From: SXRF01 sp038043465
GTDB taxonomy: Bacteria > Pseudomonadota > Alphaproteobacteria > Rickettsiales > SXRF01
DNA: 64,000 nucleotides
NCBI GenBank assembly: GCA_038043465.1
Contig: JBBTBX010000002.1
Coordinates: 111,431-175,430, forward strand
Reading direction: 5' to 3'
The notes under the pieces are model-generated. The model had not been told where the DNA came from, did no database searches, and saw nothing but the letters and a program-made list of their open reading frames with translations. The position numbers and the translations under genes were made by a program. Positions 7,945-16,906 of the stretch are shown one piece after another (the stretch's first letter is position 1; the number at the start of each line of letters is the position of its first letter).

Positions 7945-9157
7945 TGATATTGCGATAAAGGAAGATAATTTATCAGGTACGGCTTCTGGTAACCAAAACT
8001 CTGATGTTAAAAAACTTTCCATTTCTTCGCTTACCCTTTCCAATTTCCGTAATTATGAATATGCGCGGATAGAGACATCGTCTGTTCCAGTGGTGCTTAC
8101 TGGCGAAAATGGTGCAGGAAAAACCAATATATTAGAGGCGATTTCATTGCTTAGTGTGGGGCGAGGGCTGCGTCGTGCCAAATTATCGGAGTTAGACTCA
8201 TTACCGACCGCCGACCGCCGACCGTTGACAACTTCTCCTTGGGCAATAGCTGCCAACATAAACGGACGCATGGGTGAGGTTAAAATAGGCACGGGCAGAG
8301 ACACAGAAACCGTAGAAAATATTGATAAACGCATTGTCAAAATAGATGAAAAAATAGTGCGTGGGCAAGCAGAACTGGCGCGGCATGTTTCGCTTATCTG
8401 GCTTACTCCACAAATGGAGCAGCTATTTAGCGAAGGATCGTCTGCAGGGCGCAAATTCCTTGACCGGTTGGTGTTTGGTTTTGACGCTGAACATGCCACG
8501 CGGGTTAATGACTATGAATATGCCATGCGCGAACGCAATAAATTGCTGCAATATGGCAAAGCGGATACCGGCTGGCTTTGCGTACTGGAACAAAAAATGG
8601 CAGAATGTGCTTCTTCCATTGCTCTTGCCAGAATTTCAACCTGTGAGCATATTAATTATACCATTTCCGCGTCACCACTAAGTTTTCCCAAGGCTTATAT
8701 AGATGTTTCCGGTTTTGCCGAGAATTTGCTGAAGAATGGCAAATCGGCAGTGGAATGCGAAAATTTGTTGAAAAATGCCTTTGCCAGTTACAGAAATCAG
8801 GATGCGGCGTCAGGCAGGACTTTAATTGGCACGCACCGCAGTGAGCTTAAAGTCACCCATCTTGGCAAAAACATGCAGGCGGAAAATTGCTCAATGGGCG
8901 AGCAAAAAGCTTTGATGCTATCGATTATATTGGCGCAGGCGCGTTCCGGTGCGTTGTGGCATGGGGTTGTTCCCATCATTTTGCTGGATGAAGTAGCAGG
9001 GCATCTTGATAGTATAAAACGGACTGAGTTATTTGAAGAAATCTTTGATACCGGCGCGCAGGTGTGGATGACAGGCACAGATGCGGGATTATTTGCCGAT
9101 TTAGCTGGAAAAGCTCAGTTTTTTGCAGTCGATAACGGCGATATTGTGCAATATTGA
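7931..9157 (+). CDS. recF: DNA replication and repair protein RecF
   Basis: SMC-like ATPase that with RecOR loads RecA at gaps. 408 residues, slightly longer than usual because of an unconserved N-terminal extension (about 1-32) before SLTLSNFRNY, the normal RecF beginning. Walker A GENGAGKTN near 58, the ABC signature SMGEQKALML near 320, and Walker B IILLDEVAGHLD near 350 are present. An in-phase GACCGCC triplication (about 8206-8222) marks a variable loop. Translation could begin at a later codon than 7931, which would shorten the overlap with the upstream gene. Confidence 0.95.
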   Translation: MSSIDDIAIKEDNLSGTASGNQNSDVKKLSISSLTLSNFRNYEYARIETSSVPVVLTGENGAGKTNILEAISLLSVGRGLRRAKLSELDSLPTADRRPLTTSPWAIAANINGRMGEVKIGTGRDTETVENIDKRIVKIDEKIVRGQAELARHVSLIWLTPQMEQLFSEGSSAGRKFLDRLVFGFDAEHATRVNDYEYAMRERNKLLQYGKADTGWLCVLEQKMAECASSIALARISTCEHINYTISASPLSFPKAYIDVSGFAENLLKNGKSAVECENLLKNAFASYRNQDAASGRTLIGTHRSELKVTHLGKNMQAENCSMGEQKALMLSIILAQARSGALWHGVVPIILLDEVAGHLDSIKRTELFEEIFDTGAQVWMTGTDAGLFADLAGKAQFFAVDNGDIVQY

Positions 9158-9234
9158 AGCATTTTATCGCATCTATTGCACATTTAATATGAATATGGTA
9201 TGATATTTGGTGTTAATTATGAAAGGAACTTAGT

Positions 9235-9498
9235 ATGGCTTCCACACCAGTAAAACGCCTTAATGCAACATTGCCGGAACCACTTGCACGCTTTGTTGGG
9301 GAAATAACAGGCGAAGGCGGTTTATATGAAACCCCTAGTGAATTTGTGCGTGATCTCATCCGCAGATATATGGAAAAAACTGAAACGAACGAACAAAGGG
9401 AAATAAACGCGCTACTTACGCAAGCCATTGAAGAAAATGAGTATGTAGACTATAACCCCAACTTCGCACAAGAATTAATTGATTCACTAAACAAGTAA
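9235..9498 (+). CDS. parD: ParD/CopG-type antitoxin (ribbon-helix-helix)
   Basis: 87 residues. N-terminal region KRLNATLPEPLARFVGEI followed by ETPSEFVRDLIRRYME fits a ParD ribbon-helix-helix DNA-binding domain that autoregulates the operon. The acidic C-terminus (NALLTQAIEENEYVDYNPNFAQELID) would wrap the toxin. A good RBS (AAAGGAAC) precedes the ATG. It lies 3 nt before a ParE-like gene and between recF and gyrB. Confidence 0.82.
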   Translation: MASTPVKRLNATLPEPLARFVGEITGEGGLYETPSEFVRDLIRRYMEKTETNEQREINALLTQAIEENEYVDYNPNFAQELIDSLNK

Positions 9499-9500
9499 AC

Positions 9501-9845
9501 ATGTTCAAAATACGCCAAAGTGTCCTGTTTATACGTCAATGGCGGGAGCTTTCTAATTATTATAATGAAAATGCGGGCAGGGATGTTTCTATAAAATTCA
9601 TACATTCGGTTGATTCTGCTTTGTTATTTATTCAGAAATCGCCATACTCCTGCGCGGTTTATAATTCTGGAAAGAAATTCAGATACGCAAGCTCTCATCA
9701 ATTTCGCAAATGGAATATTATAGGCTTTCCCTATTCAATATTTTTTCATATTTCTGTGGATAATATCATAATTGTTGATGCAATTTATGCGCACAAAATG
9801 AACATATCATCACGCCTTACCAATAATGCGCAAAAACCAAAGTAA
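9501..9845 (+). CDS. parE: ParE/RelE-superfamily toxin
   Basis: 114 residues of the ParE/RelE fold: N-terminal helices with IRQWRELSNYYNENAGRDVSIKFI, then the central FRYASSHQFRKWNIIGFPYSIFFHI strand series and IIIVDAIYAHKM, which correspond to the conserved Arg and hydrophobic strand of ParE toxins. Classical ParE poisons DNA gyrase. Here the module stands directly upstream of gyrB, with one small gene between. Family placement is by pattern; whether the target is gyrase is not shown by the sequence. Confidence 0.78.
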   Translation: MFKIRQSVLFIRQWRELSNYYNENAGRDVSIKFIHSVDSALLFIQKSPYSCAVYNSGKKFRYASSHQFRKWNIIGFPYSIFFHISVDNIIIVDAIYAHKMNISSRLTNNAQKPK

Positions 9846-9982
9846 ATCCCTGCATTTTTAGTTGAAAATATTAGTAAAAAAAGCTTTTAAAAACTTCCTG
9901 TTCTGCTAGTGTCCAGAATATAAAAGAATCAAGCTTATCATGTAAGGTAAAAGCAAAGCAATAGAACGTTGAGGAATAAAAT

Positions 9983-10327
9983 ATGGAACTGACAAAAGAA
10001 GAAGATAAGTTGCTAAGAAGGGCACTTTACTCCGACCTTAAGGAAAGAAGAAAATTCCATAATGCATTAGGTATTTTGCTGAGTGTATTTTGCTTAGCAT
10101 ATCTTTTAGATTTGTATTATGGGCTGCTCGGGGGAGTGGCTGTTAGAGTGTATGGATTGTTTAGTTTGTTCGGTTTTTTGGCAATTAGTTTAATTGTTTA
10201 TATTCCTATTTGGTACTCTCAAAGAACTAATGCTTTATCTTTAATTAGAAAACTCCACTCAGATATTAGTCCCAGTAAACAGTTACATGCAAATTTAAAT
10301 CCTGATTATGGTAGAGAACAAAAATGA
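9983..10327 (+). CDS. Small membrane protein upstream of gyrB, unknown
   Basis: 114 residues, not recognised. Charged N-terminal stretch (1-28), then two transmembrane segments about 32-56 and 60-82 (the second ending IPIWYSQRTN), then a basic tail. The last codons overlap the gyrB start by 4 nt (ATGA arrangement), so it is probably cotranslated with gyrB. Its codon use is more AT-rich than gyrB, as in the adjoining toxin-antitoxin genes. Confidence 0.62.
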   Translation: MELTKEEDKLLRRALYSDLKERRKFHNALGILLSVFCLAYLLDLYYGLLGGVAVRVYGLFSLFGFLAISLIVYIPIWYSQRTNALSLIRKLHSDISPSKQLHANLNPDYGREQK

Positions 10328-12744
10328 CTAAAACAGCGGAAGCGAGAAAAATGGAACAAGACGCACAGAATGACTATGGCGCGGATTCGATCAAGGTTTT
10401 AAAAGGTCTGGAAGCGGTTCGTAAACGTCCGGGGATGTATATCGGCGACACTGATGATGGCTCTGGTTTGCATCACATGATCTATGAGGTAGTGGATAAC
10501 GCAATCGATGAAGCTTTGGCCGGGCATTGCGACTTGGTAACGGTCAGCCTTAACGCTGATGGTTCATGTTCAGTTACGGATAATGGGCGCGGAATCCCTG
10601 TGGATATTCACGAAGGTGAAGGTGTGTCGGCTGCCGAAGTTATCATGACGCAATTGCATGCTGGCGGTAAATTCGACCAGAATTCCTATAAAGTTTCCGG
10701 CGGGTTGCACGGGGTTGGTGTGTCGGTGGTGAATGCGCTATCGGTATATTTGAATCTTACCATTTGGCGCAACGGCAAGCAGTATGAAGCAAAATTTTCG
10801 CACGGAGATGTAACACAACACCTAACGGAAATTGGCGCAGCACCAGACAAGAAAGGTACAAGTGTAACCTTCCTGCCTTCCAAAGAAACTTTCACTATGA
10901 CTGAGTTTAACTTAGCCACGGTGGAACATCGTTTGCGCGAGTTGGCGTTCCTTAATTCCGGCGTGCATATTTTGCTTAAGGATGAACGTACCGATCCGGT
11001 AACTGAAATAGAATTTTATTACGAGGGCGGAACAGAAGCTTACGCGCAATATCTAGATAAGGGTAAAAACTCTTTGCATAACACCGTGGTAATCAAGGGT
11101 GAGCGCGATGGAATGGGCGTTGAAGTTGCCATGCAATGGAATGATTCTTATCACGAAAACGTTCTGGCTTTCACCAATAACATCCGCCAGCGTGATGGTG
11201 GAACGCATATTATCGGTTTCCGCGCCGCGCTTACCCGCGCTATCAATAAATATTTTGAAGAAAGCGGCATGTCGAAAAAAGAGAAGGTGGCAATCACCGG
11301 CGATGATGCACGTGAAGGCTTAACCGCCATTGTTTCGGTAAAAGTTCCGGATCCGAAATTTTCTTCGCAGACTAAGGATAAGCTGGTCAGTTCGGAAGTT
11401 CGTCCGGTAGTGGAAAGCTATGTTTATGACAAGCTGGCGCAGTGGATGGAAGAGCATCCACAAGATGCGCGGGCAATTATCGGCAAAATTATTGAAGCGG
11501 CGGCAGCGCGCGAAGCTGCCCGCAAAGCTCGTGAGCTTACCCGCCGTAAAGGCGCGCTGGATATTTCTTCCTTGCCTGGGAAGCTCGCGGATTGTCAGGA
11601 GCGTGATCCGGCAAAGTCTGAATTATTCATAGTAGAGGGTGATTCGGCGGGTGGTTCAGCAAAGCAAGGTCGCAGCCGTAATTATCAGGCGATTTTGCCA
11701 CTTAAAGGAAAAATCCTCAATGTTGAGCGGGCGCGTTTTGATAAAATGCTTGGCAGTCAGGAAGTTGGCACGCTGATTACTGCGATTGGCACCAGCATTG
11801 GTCGCGATGAATTTAACATAGAAAAAGCCCGTTATCACAAAATCATTATCATGACCGACGCGGACGTGGATGGTTCGCATATACGCACGCTGCTGCTTAC
11901 ATTTTTCTTCCGTCAGATGCGCGAGCTTATTGATAGGGGCTATCTCTATATCGCCCAGCCACCGCTATATAAAATGCGTCGTGGCAATCATGATGTATAT
12001 TTGAAGGATGATGAGGCTCTGGAGCAGCATTTGCAGACCAGTAGTCTGGAAGATGCAAGCTTGACCTTGGTAAATGGAAAAATACTGAGTGTAGATGAAC
12101 TTCACACCGTGCTCACCAAAGCATCAAAAATCGCTAAATCAGTTTCTTCTCTTGCTAAGAAAATTCCGGTGCATCTGATTGAGGCTGCGGCTCTTGCCCA
12201 TGTTTTTGATGGCAAGGATGGTAGTGTTGAAAAAGCTGGTGCATGGGAAAAATCACTAGCAAAACTTCTCGGTGAACAGGCTGGCTGGGCTTGTACATTT
12301 GATGCAGGAATATTCAAAATCCGTCGCATGGTGCGTGGTGTTGAAGAAATTTTCTTCATCGAAGAGAAATACCTGCATAGCAAGGATGCTTTTGATATTG
12401 CTGCGCAGATTCCCTATCTTGATGAATATTTTGCCGGAGAATCAACTCTTACCCGCAAACAGAATAGTGCGATTATCGCAACGCCGATTGCGCTGTATAA
12501 CACGATGATGGAATGGGCTAAGAAAGGTTCAACCATCAACCGTTTCAAAGGTCTCGGTGAAATGAATCCGGAGCAGCTTTGGGAAACCACACTGAATCCA
12601 GAAACCCGCCGCCTGCTGCAAGTGAAAATTGAAGATGACGCGGAAACGGAAACAATTTTCTCCACGCTTATGGGAGATATTGTAGAGCCGCGCCGTGACT
12701 TCATCGTCAGCAACGCGCTCAGTGTTGAAAATCTGGACGTTTAA
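10324..12744 (+). CDS. gyrB: DNA gyrase subunit B
   Basis: ATPase subunit of DNA gyrase, which introduces negative supercoils with GyrA. 806 residues. GHKL ATPase motifs: EVVDNAIDEALAG, DNGRGIPVDIH and GLHGVGVSVVNAL. TOPRIM domain: EGDSAGGSAKQGR near 437 and DADVDGSHIRTLL near 512. The C-terminal region RFKGLGEMNPEQLWETT is the family signature. The insert between TOPRIM and the C-terminal signature makes it full Gram-negative length. It closes the replication gene cluster. Confidence 0.98.
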   Translation: MTKTAEARKMEQDAQNDYGADSIKVLKGLEAVRKRPGMYIGDTDDGSGLHHMIYEVVDNAIDEALAGHCDLVTVSLNADGSCSVTDNGRGIPVDIHEGEGVSAAEVIMTQLHAGGKFDQNSYKVSGGLHGVGVSVVNALSVYLNLTIWRNGKQYEAKFSHGDVTQHLTEIGAAPDKKGTSVTFLPSKETFTMTEFNLATVEHRLRELAFLNSGVHILLKDERTDPVTEIEFYYEGGTEAYAQYLDKGKNSLHNTVVIKGERDGMGVEVAMQWNDSYHENVLAFTNNIRQRDGGTHIIGFRAALTRAINKYFEESGMSKKEKVAITGDDAREGLTAIVSVKVPDPKFSSQTKDKLVSSEVRPVVESYVYDKLAQWMEEHPQDARAIIGKIIEAAAAREAARKARELTRRKGALDISSLPGKLADCQERDPAKSELFIVEGDSAGGSAKQGRSRNYQAILPLKGKILNVERARFDKMLGSQEVGTLITAIGTSIGRDEFNIEKARYHKIIIMTDADVDGSHIRTLLLTFFFRQMRELIDRGYLYIAQPPLYKMRRGNHDVYLKDDEALEQHLQTSSLEDASLTLVNGKILSVDELHTVLTKASKIAKSVSSLAKKIPVHLIEAAALAHVFDGKDGSVEKAGAWEKSLAKLLGEQAGWACTFDAGIFKIRRMVRGVEEIFFIEEKYLHSKDAFDIAAQIPYLDEYFAGESTLTRKQNSAIIATPIALYNTMMEWAKKGSTINRFKGLGEMNPEQLWETTLNPETRRLLQVKIEDDAETETIFSTLMGDIVEPRRDFIVSNALSVENLDV

Positions 12745-12746
12745 TC

Positions 12747-12834
12747 GTCATCCTGCGAATTGCATAGCAATTGCGCAGGATCTTTATCAATTTTGCGAGA
12801 TCCTGTGCTGCGCTTGCGCTTCGCTCAGGATGAC
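12747..12834. repeat. Palindromic repeat, GTCATCCTG...CAGGATGAC family (copy 2)
   Basis: Outer inverted arms GTCATCCTG and CAGGATGAC enclose two inner hairpins: GCGAATTGC/GCAATTGCGC at the left and GCGCTTGCGCTTCGC at the right, with AGGATCTTTATCAA between. It fills the space between gyrB and meaB, and the right arm supplies the last codons and stop of meaB. May serve as a bidirectional transcription end for the two convergent genes (inference). Confidence 0.65.
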
Positions 12835-13772
12835 AACAACTCCAACGCCGCTTGCGTTGCTGGTTTTTTTCCAGCTTCTACATCTGTTTCCATTGCCTGT
12901 ATTTTACCTTCCATACCGGGCTGATTCAAAAATCTGCTGATGAGAGTTTCCTTTATTTCTTTCCACATCCATGACACTGCTTGCTGGCTGCGCTTTTTTT
13001 CCAGCTCGCCGGATTCATGCATGATATTCCTGAATTCTTCGGCTTTTTGCCAGATTTCTAAAATGCCTTGATTGGTAAGGGCGGAGCAGGTGACAACCGG
13101 TGGATTCCAGTTATTTGATGCTGGATGCAGCATCCGTAGTGCCGCTTTATAATCACCCTGCACGCGCTTTGCCCCAGCCACTAGATCACCATCGGCTTTA
13201 TTAACAACCACCATATCAGCCAGTTCAACTATGCCTTTTTTAATGCCTTGCAATTCATCTCCGCTGGCTGGGAGCAGTAGCAACATAAACATATCAACCA
13301 TATCGGCAACTTCGATTTCCGACTGCCCAACCCCTACGGTTTCGACAATAATTACGTCATAGCCAGCCGCTTCACAAAGTAGCATTGCCTCACGCGTGCG
13401 CCGCGCCACACCTCCCAATGAGCCAGAAGTTGGTGATGGGCGGATGAAAGCCGATTCATGCTGGGCAAGGTTCGCCATGCGGGTTTTATCGCCAAGTATT
13501 GAGCCACCAGTTTTGGTGCTGGATGGGTCGATTGCCAGAACCGCGACTTTATGACCTTGTGAAATAAGGTATAGACCGAATGTTTCAATGAAGGTTGATT
13601 TGCCCACACCTGGCACGCCGGTAATGCCTATGCGCAGTGACTTTCCGGTTTTGGGCAATATTTTTGTTATTAATTCCTGAGCTTCCCGCTGGTGGTCTTC
13701 ACGGGTGGATTCTACAAGGGTAATCTCCCTAGCGAGTGTTGCACGGGCAACGGATGTGCTGTCGAGGCTCAT
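12825..13772 (-). CDS. meaB: MeaB/ArgK-type GTPase, methylmalonyl-CoA mutase chaperone
   Basis: G3E-family GTPase that loads and protects the adenosylcobalamin cofactor of methylmalonyl-CoA mutase. About 315 residues. Walker A GVPGVGKSTF, the DPSS (switch I, IDPSSTKTGGS), ETVGVGQSE (G3) and VVNKADGD (G4) are all present. The ATG at 13772 is chosen over the TTG at 13787 because GGAG lies 8 nt upstream and the preceding gene stops at 13777. No mutase gene is in the window. With the two cobalamin riboswitches it shows a B12-using metabolism. Confidence 0.92.
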   Translation of the reverse strand: MSLDSTSVARATLAREITLVESTREDHQREAQELITKILPKTGKSLRIGITGVPGVGKSTFIETFGLYLISQGHKVAVLAIDPSSTKTGGSILGDKTRMANLAQHESAFIRPSPTSGSLGGVARRTREAMLLCEAAGYDVIIVETVGVGQSEIEVADMVDMFMLLLLPASGDELQGIKKGIVELADMVVVNKADGDLVAGAKRVQGDYKAALRMLHPASNNWNPPVVTCSALTNQGILEIWQKAEEFRNIMHESGELEKKRSQQAVSWMWKEIKETLISRFLNQPGMEGKIQAMETDVEAGKKPATQAALELLSS

Positions 13773-13776
13773 GCCG

Positions 13777-14067
13777 CTACTCCGCAACTTGCGCCTTCAG
13801 CTTTTCCGGATCTGTCTGATACATTTCCGCAACTTTGATGGTTATTTCATCCGGCGGAGATTTACCAACTCCGGAAACTATGATTTCACCATATGTCTCA
13901 AATTGATAGAGGTTCAGAGTACCATTTTTCTGGGCGGTGATGAATGGTTGATACTGACTTGGCTTAACCGCAACAAACACCCAGAATGGGTTGCCATCTT
14001 CAAGCAAACCATACACCAGAATTATGGTGCGCATTAAATCTGAATTATTGGTAGGTTTATCGGTCAT
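13777..14067 (-). CDS. Conserved hypothetical protein, upstream of meaB
   Basis: 96 residues, no family named with confidence. Soluble and compact, with GNPFWVFVAVKPSQYQPF and ETYGEIIVSGVGKSPPDEI; this pattern is reminiscent of a small alpha/beta domain, without catalytic motifs. It ends 4 nt before meaB on the same strand, so the two are likely cotranscribed. A link to B12 or mutase function is possible from position only. Confidence 0.62.
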   Translation of the reverse strand: MTDKPTNNSDLMRTIILVYGLLEDGNPFWVFVAVKPSQYQPFITAQKNGTLNLYQFETYGEIIVSGVGKSPPDEITIKVAEMYQTDPEKLKAQVAE

Positions 14068-14093
14068 TCAGTCTTTTTAATCTGTTTAATCTG

Positions 14094-16787
14094 TTACGCG
14101 GATTTTAGCAAATTCTTAATAGTATATTGTAAAATACCACCATTTTTATAGTATTCCAGCTCATCCAAAGTGTCAATGCGACAGAGAAGAGGTACAGTTT
14201 CGCTACTACCATCCTTGCGTTTTATTAACATTTTAACCTGCATACGTGGCTTAATTCCTGCTTTCAAGCCAACTATGCTGATATTCTCATCGCCGGTCAG
14301 ATTCAGACTTTTGCGTGTGGTATCGCCTTCAAAAGTAAGTGGTAAGATGCCCATTCCCACCAGATTGCTGCGGTGGATACGTTCAAAGCTTTCCGCAACA
14401 ACGGCTTCTATACCCAACAATTTAGTGCCTTTTGCTGCCCAATCACGCGATGAGCCGGTGCCATATTCCTTACCGGCAATAACTACCAGAGAGGTTTTGT
14501 CAGCTTTATATTTCATGGCGGCATCATAAATACTCATCTTTTCGCCGTTTGTCCCGATGTCGGCAGCGGGCGCATAATATAAAGTATTGCCACCTTCTTC
14601 GCCACCGAGCATTTCGTTTTTAATGCGGATATTAGCGAATGTTCCGCGCATCATTACGTCATGCCCACCACGTCTTGCTCCATAAGAGTTGAAGTCGGCA
14701 GCAGCAACTCCTTTTCCTGAGAGATATTTAGCTGCTGGCGAAGTTTTTGAGATATTGCCGGCAGGTGAAATATGGTCAGTAGTGATTGAATCACCGAACA
14801 ATGCAAGAATTCTTGCGTTCTCTATGTCATGGGTCGCGTCTGTTGCATCAGCTTTCAAATCAACAAAATAAGGTGGATTTTGTATATAAGTGCTGTTTGC
14901 ATCCCAATTATAAGTTTTGCCTTTACCAACTGGAATTGCCTGCCACGATGGCTCGCCCGCAAATACATCGGCATATTTTTTACGGTACATTTCAGCCGTT
15001 ACACATTTCATGACGGTATCTGCAACTTCCTTATTGCTCGGCCAGATATCTTTCAGATAAACCGGCTTGCCGTCACTACCAATTCCTATTGCTTCTTTGG
15101 TTATATCTATATTCATGCTGCCAGCCAATGCGTAAGCAACGACCAGCGGAGGAGAGGCAAGATAATTGGCTTTCACCAACTGGTGAACACGTCCTTCAAA
15201 GTTACGGTTACCAGAAAGAACAGAAGCAACCACAAGACCTTTATCTTTGATTTCAGCTTCTATTTCTTCCCGCAGAGGGCCTGAATTACCTATACAAGTA
15301 GTACATCCATATCCAACCAGATTGAAACCTATTGTATCAAGTGCTTTATTAAGCCCTGACTGCTCCAGATATTCAGTAACAACCTTAGAGCCTGGCGCGA
15401 GCGAGGTTTTGACCCATGATTTAGGTTTAATTCCTTTGGCAACAGCATTACGGGCAACTAAACCGGCAGCAATCATGACATAAGGATTGCTGGTGTTGGT
15501 GCAGCTGGTGATAGCAGCTATAACCACGCTTCCATGTTCTAGGCGTTCGGTGCTAAGTGCAGAATTTGGAGTTTTATTATCTTTGTTGAGTTCTGGTAGA
15601 GATTCCAGAAATGAGCTGCTTGCTTTAGAAAGTAAAACTTTGTCTTGCGGGCGTTTCGGTCCGGCAAGGCACGGTTCAACACTTCCCATATCTAACTCTA
15701 AAACATCTGTAAAAATTGGATCGGCATAGGTAGCATCACGCCACATTCCCTGTGCTTTTGCATAAGCTTCAACCAATGCCACACGCTGTGGTTCACGGCT
15801 GGTGAGTTTCAGATAGTTGATGGTTTCGGCATCAATCGGGAATATACCGCAAGTCGCACCATATTCCGGTGCCATATTGGCAATAGTCGCACGATCGGCA
15901 AGTGGCAGATTGTCCAGACCAGAACCAAAAAATTCAACGAATTTACCAACTACACCTTTTTTACGTAGCATCTGTGTAACTGTGAGTACAAGGTCAGTTG
16001 CGGTTGTGCCTTCTTTTAATTTTCCGGTTAGTTTAAAACCGACAACTTCAGGAATAAGCATTGAAACTGGTTGCCCAAGCATCGCTGCTTCCGCTTCAAT
16101 ACCACCAACACCCCAGCCAAGCACACCAAGACCGTTTATCATAACCGTGTGGCTGTCTGTACCAACCAGAGTATCAGGATAGGCAACATTCTCATCAACC
16201 CAAACAGTCTGCGCCAGATATTCTAAATTTACCTGATGGCAGATACCGGTACCAGGAGGAACAACGCGGAAATTATTGAAAGCATTTTGTCCCCAGCGCA
16301 GGAACTCATAACGCTCTTTATTGCGCTCCATTTCCAGATCCACATTCTTGGAATAGGCATTCGCATCACCATAATTATCCACCATAACTGAATGGTCAAT
16401 AACCAGATCCACAGGCGAAAGCGGGTTAATTTTTTCGGCATTGCCACCTAGTTTCTGCATGGCATCACGCATCGCCGCTAAATCCACTACTGCTGGAACA
16501 CCGGTAAAATCCTGCATAAGCACGCGGGCAGGGCGGAACGCTATCTCGCGGTCTGATGTTTTATTTTTAGTCCAATCGCCAAAAGCACGAATATCATCAG
16601 CACTGACGCTTACATCATCTTCATAACGCAATAAATTTTCCAGCAGCACCTTCAGGCTATAAGGAAGGCGGGAAACATCACCACCTAAAATCTTATAAGC
16701 AGCCGGCAAGCTATAATATTCATACTGCTTGCCATCAACATTGAGTGATGATTTTGCGCCAAACGAATTCTTGCTCTTGTGTTTCAC
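14094..16787 (-). CDS. acnA: Aconitate hydratase A
   Basis: Citrate-isocitrate isomerase of the TCA cycle with a [4Fe-4S] cluster. About 897 residues, normal AcnA/IRP length. Cluster cysteines lie in SCTNTSNP (near 430) and GCTTCIGNSG (two Cys near 493-496). FGDSITTDHISPAG and KEYGTGSSRDWAAKG mark the swivelling C-terminal domain. The start is the GTG at 16787: AAGGAG is 6 nt upstream, and the protein then opens VKHKSKNSFGAKSSL; the upstream ATG at 16814 has no RBS. Confidence 0.97.
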   Translation of the reverse strand: MKHKSKNSFGAKSSLNVDGKQYEYYSLPAAYKILGGDVSRLPYSLKVLLENLLRYEDDVSVSADDIRAFGDWTKNKTSDREIAFRPARVLMQDFTGVPAVVDLAAMRDAMQKLGGNAEKINPLSPVDLVIDHSVMVDNYGDANAYSKNVDLEMERNKERYEFLRWGQNAFNNFRVVPPGTGICHQVNLEYLAQTVWVDENVAYPDTLVGTDSHTVMINGLGVLGWGVGGIEAEAAMLGQPVSMLIPEVVGFKLTGKLKEGTTATDLVLTVTQMLRKKGVVGKFVEFFGSGLDNLPLADRATIANMAPEYGATCGIFPIDAETINYLKLTSREPQRVALVEAYAKAQGMWRDATYADPIFTDVLELDMGSVEPCLAGPKRPQDKVLLSKASSSFLESLPELNKDNKTPNSALSTERLEHGSVVIAAITSCTNTSNPYVMIAAGLVARNAVAKGIKPKSWVKTSLAPGSKVVTEYLEQSGLNKALDTIGFNLVGYGCTTCIGNSGPLREEIEAEIKDKGLVVASVLSGNRNFEGRVHQLVKANYLASPPLVVAYALAGSMNIDITKEAIGIGSDGKPVYLKDIWPSNKEVADTVMKCVTAEMYRKKYADVFAGEPSWQAIPVGKGKTYNWDANSTYIQNPPYFVDLKADATDATHDIENARILALFGDSITTDHISPAGNISKTSPAAKYLSGKGVAAADFNSYGARRGGHDVMMRGTFANIRIKNEMLGGEEGGNTLYYAPAADIGTNGEKMSIYDAAMKYKADKTSLVVIAGKEYGTGSSRDWAAKGTKLLGIEAVVAESFERIHRSNLVGMGILPLTFEGDTTRKSLNLTGDENISIVGLKAGIKPRMQVKMLIKRKDGSSETVPLLCRIDTLDELEYYKNGGILQYTIKNLLKSA

Positions 16788-16906
16788 ATTATTCTCCTTA
16801 TTAAATACATACACATGTTCATGTATAATATATAGCTGGTTGGTTTGCTACGACATTATAGCATTAATGAAAAGTATTAAATCTTCGTTAGTAGGTGGAT
16901 AAAATA

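Noticed and set aside
9755..9763. Perfect DnaA box (TGTGGATAA) near gyrB
   Set aside because: Single site inside the parE coding sequence; not a cluster.
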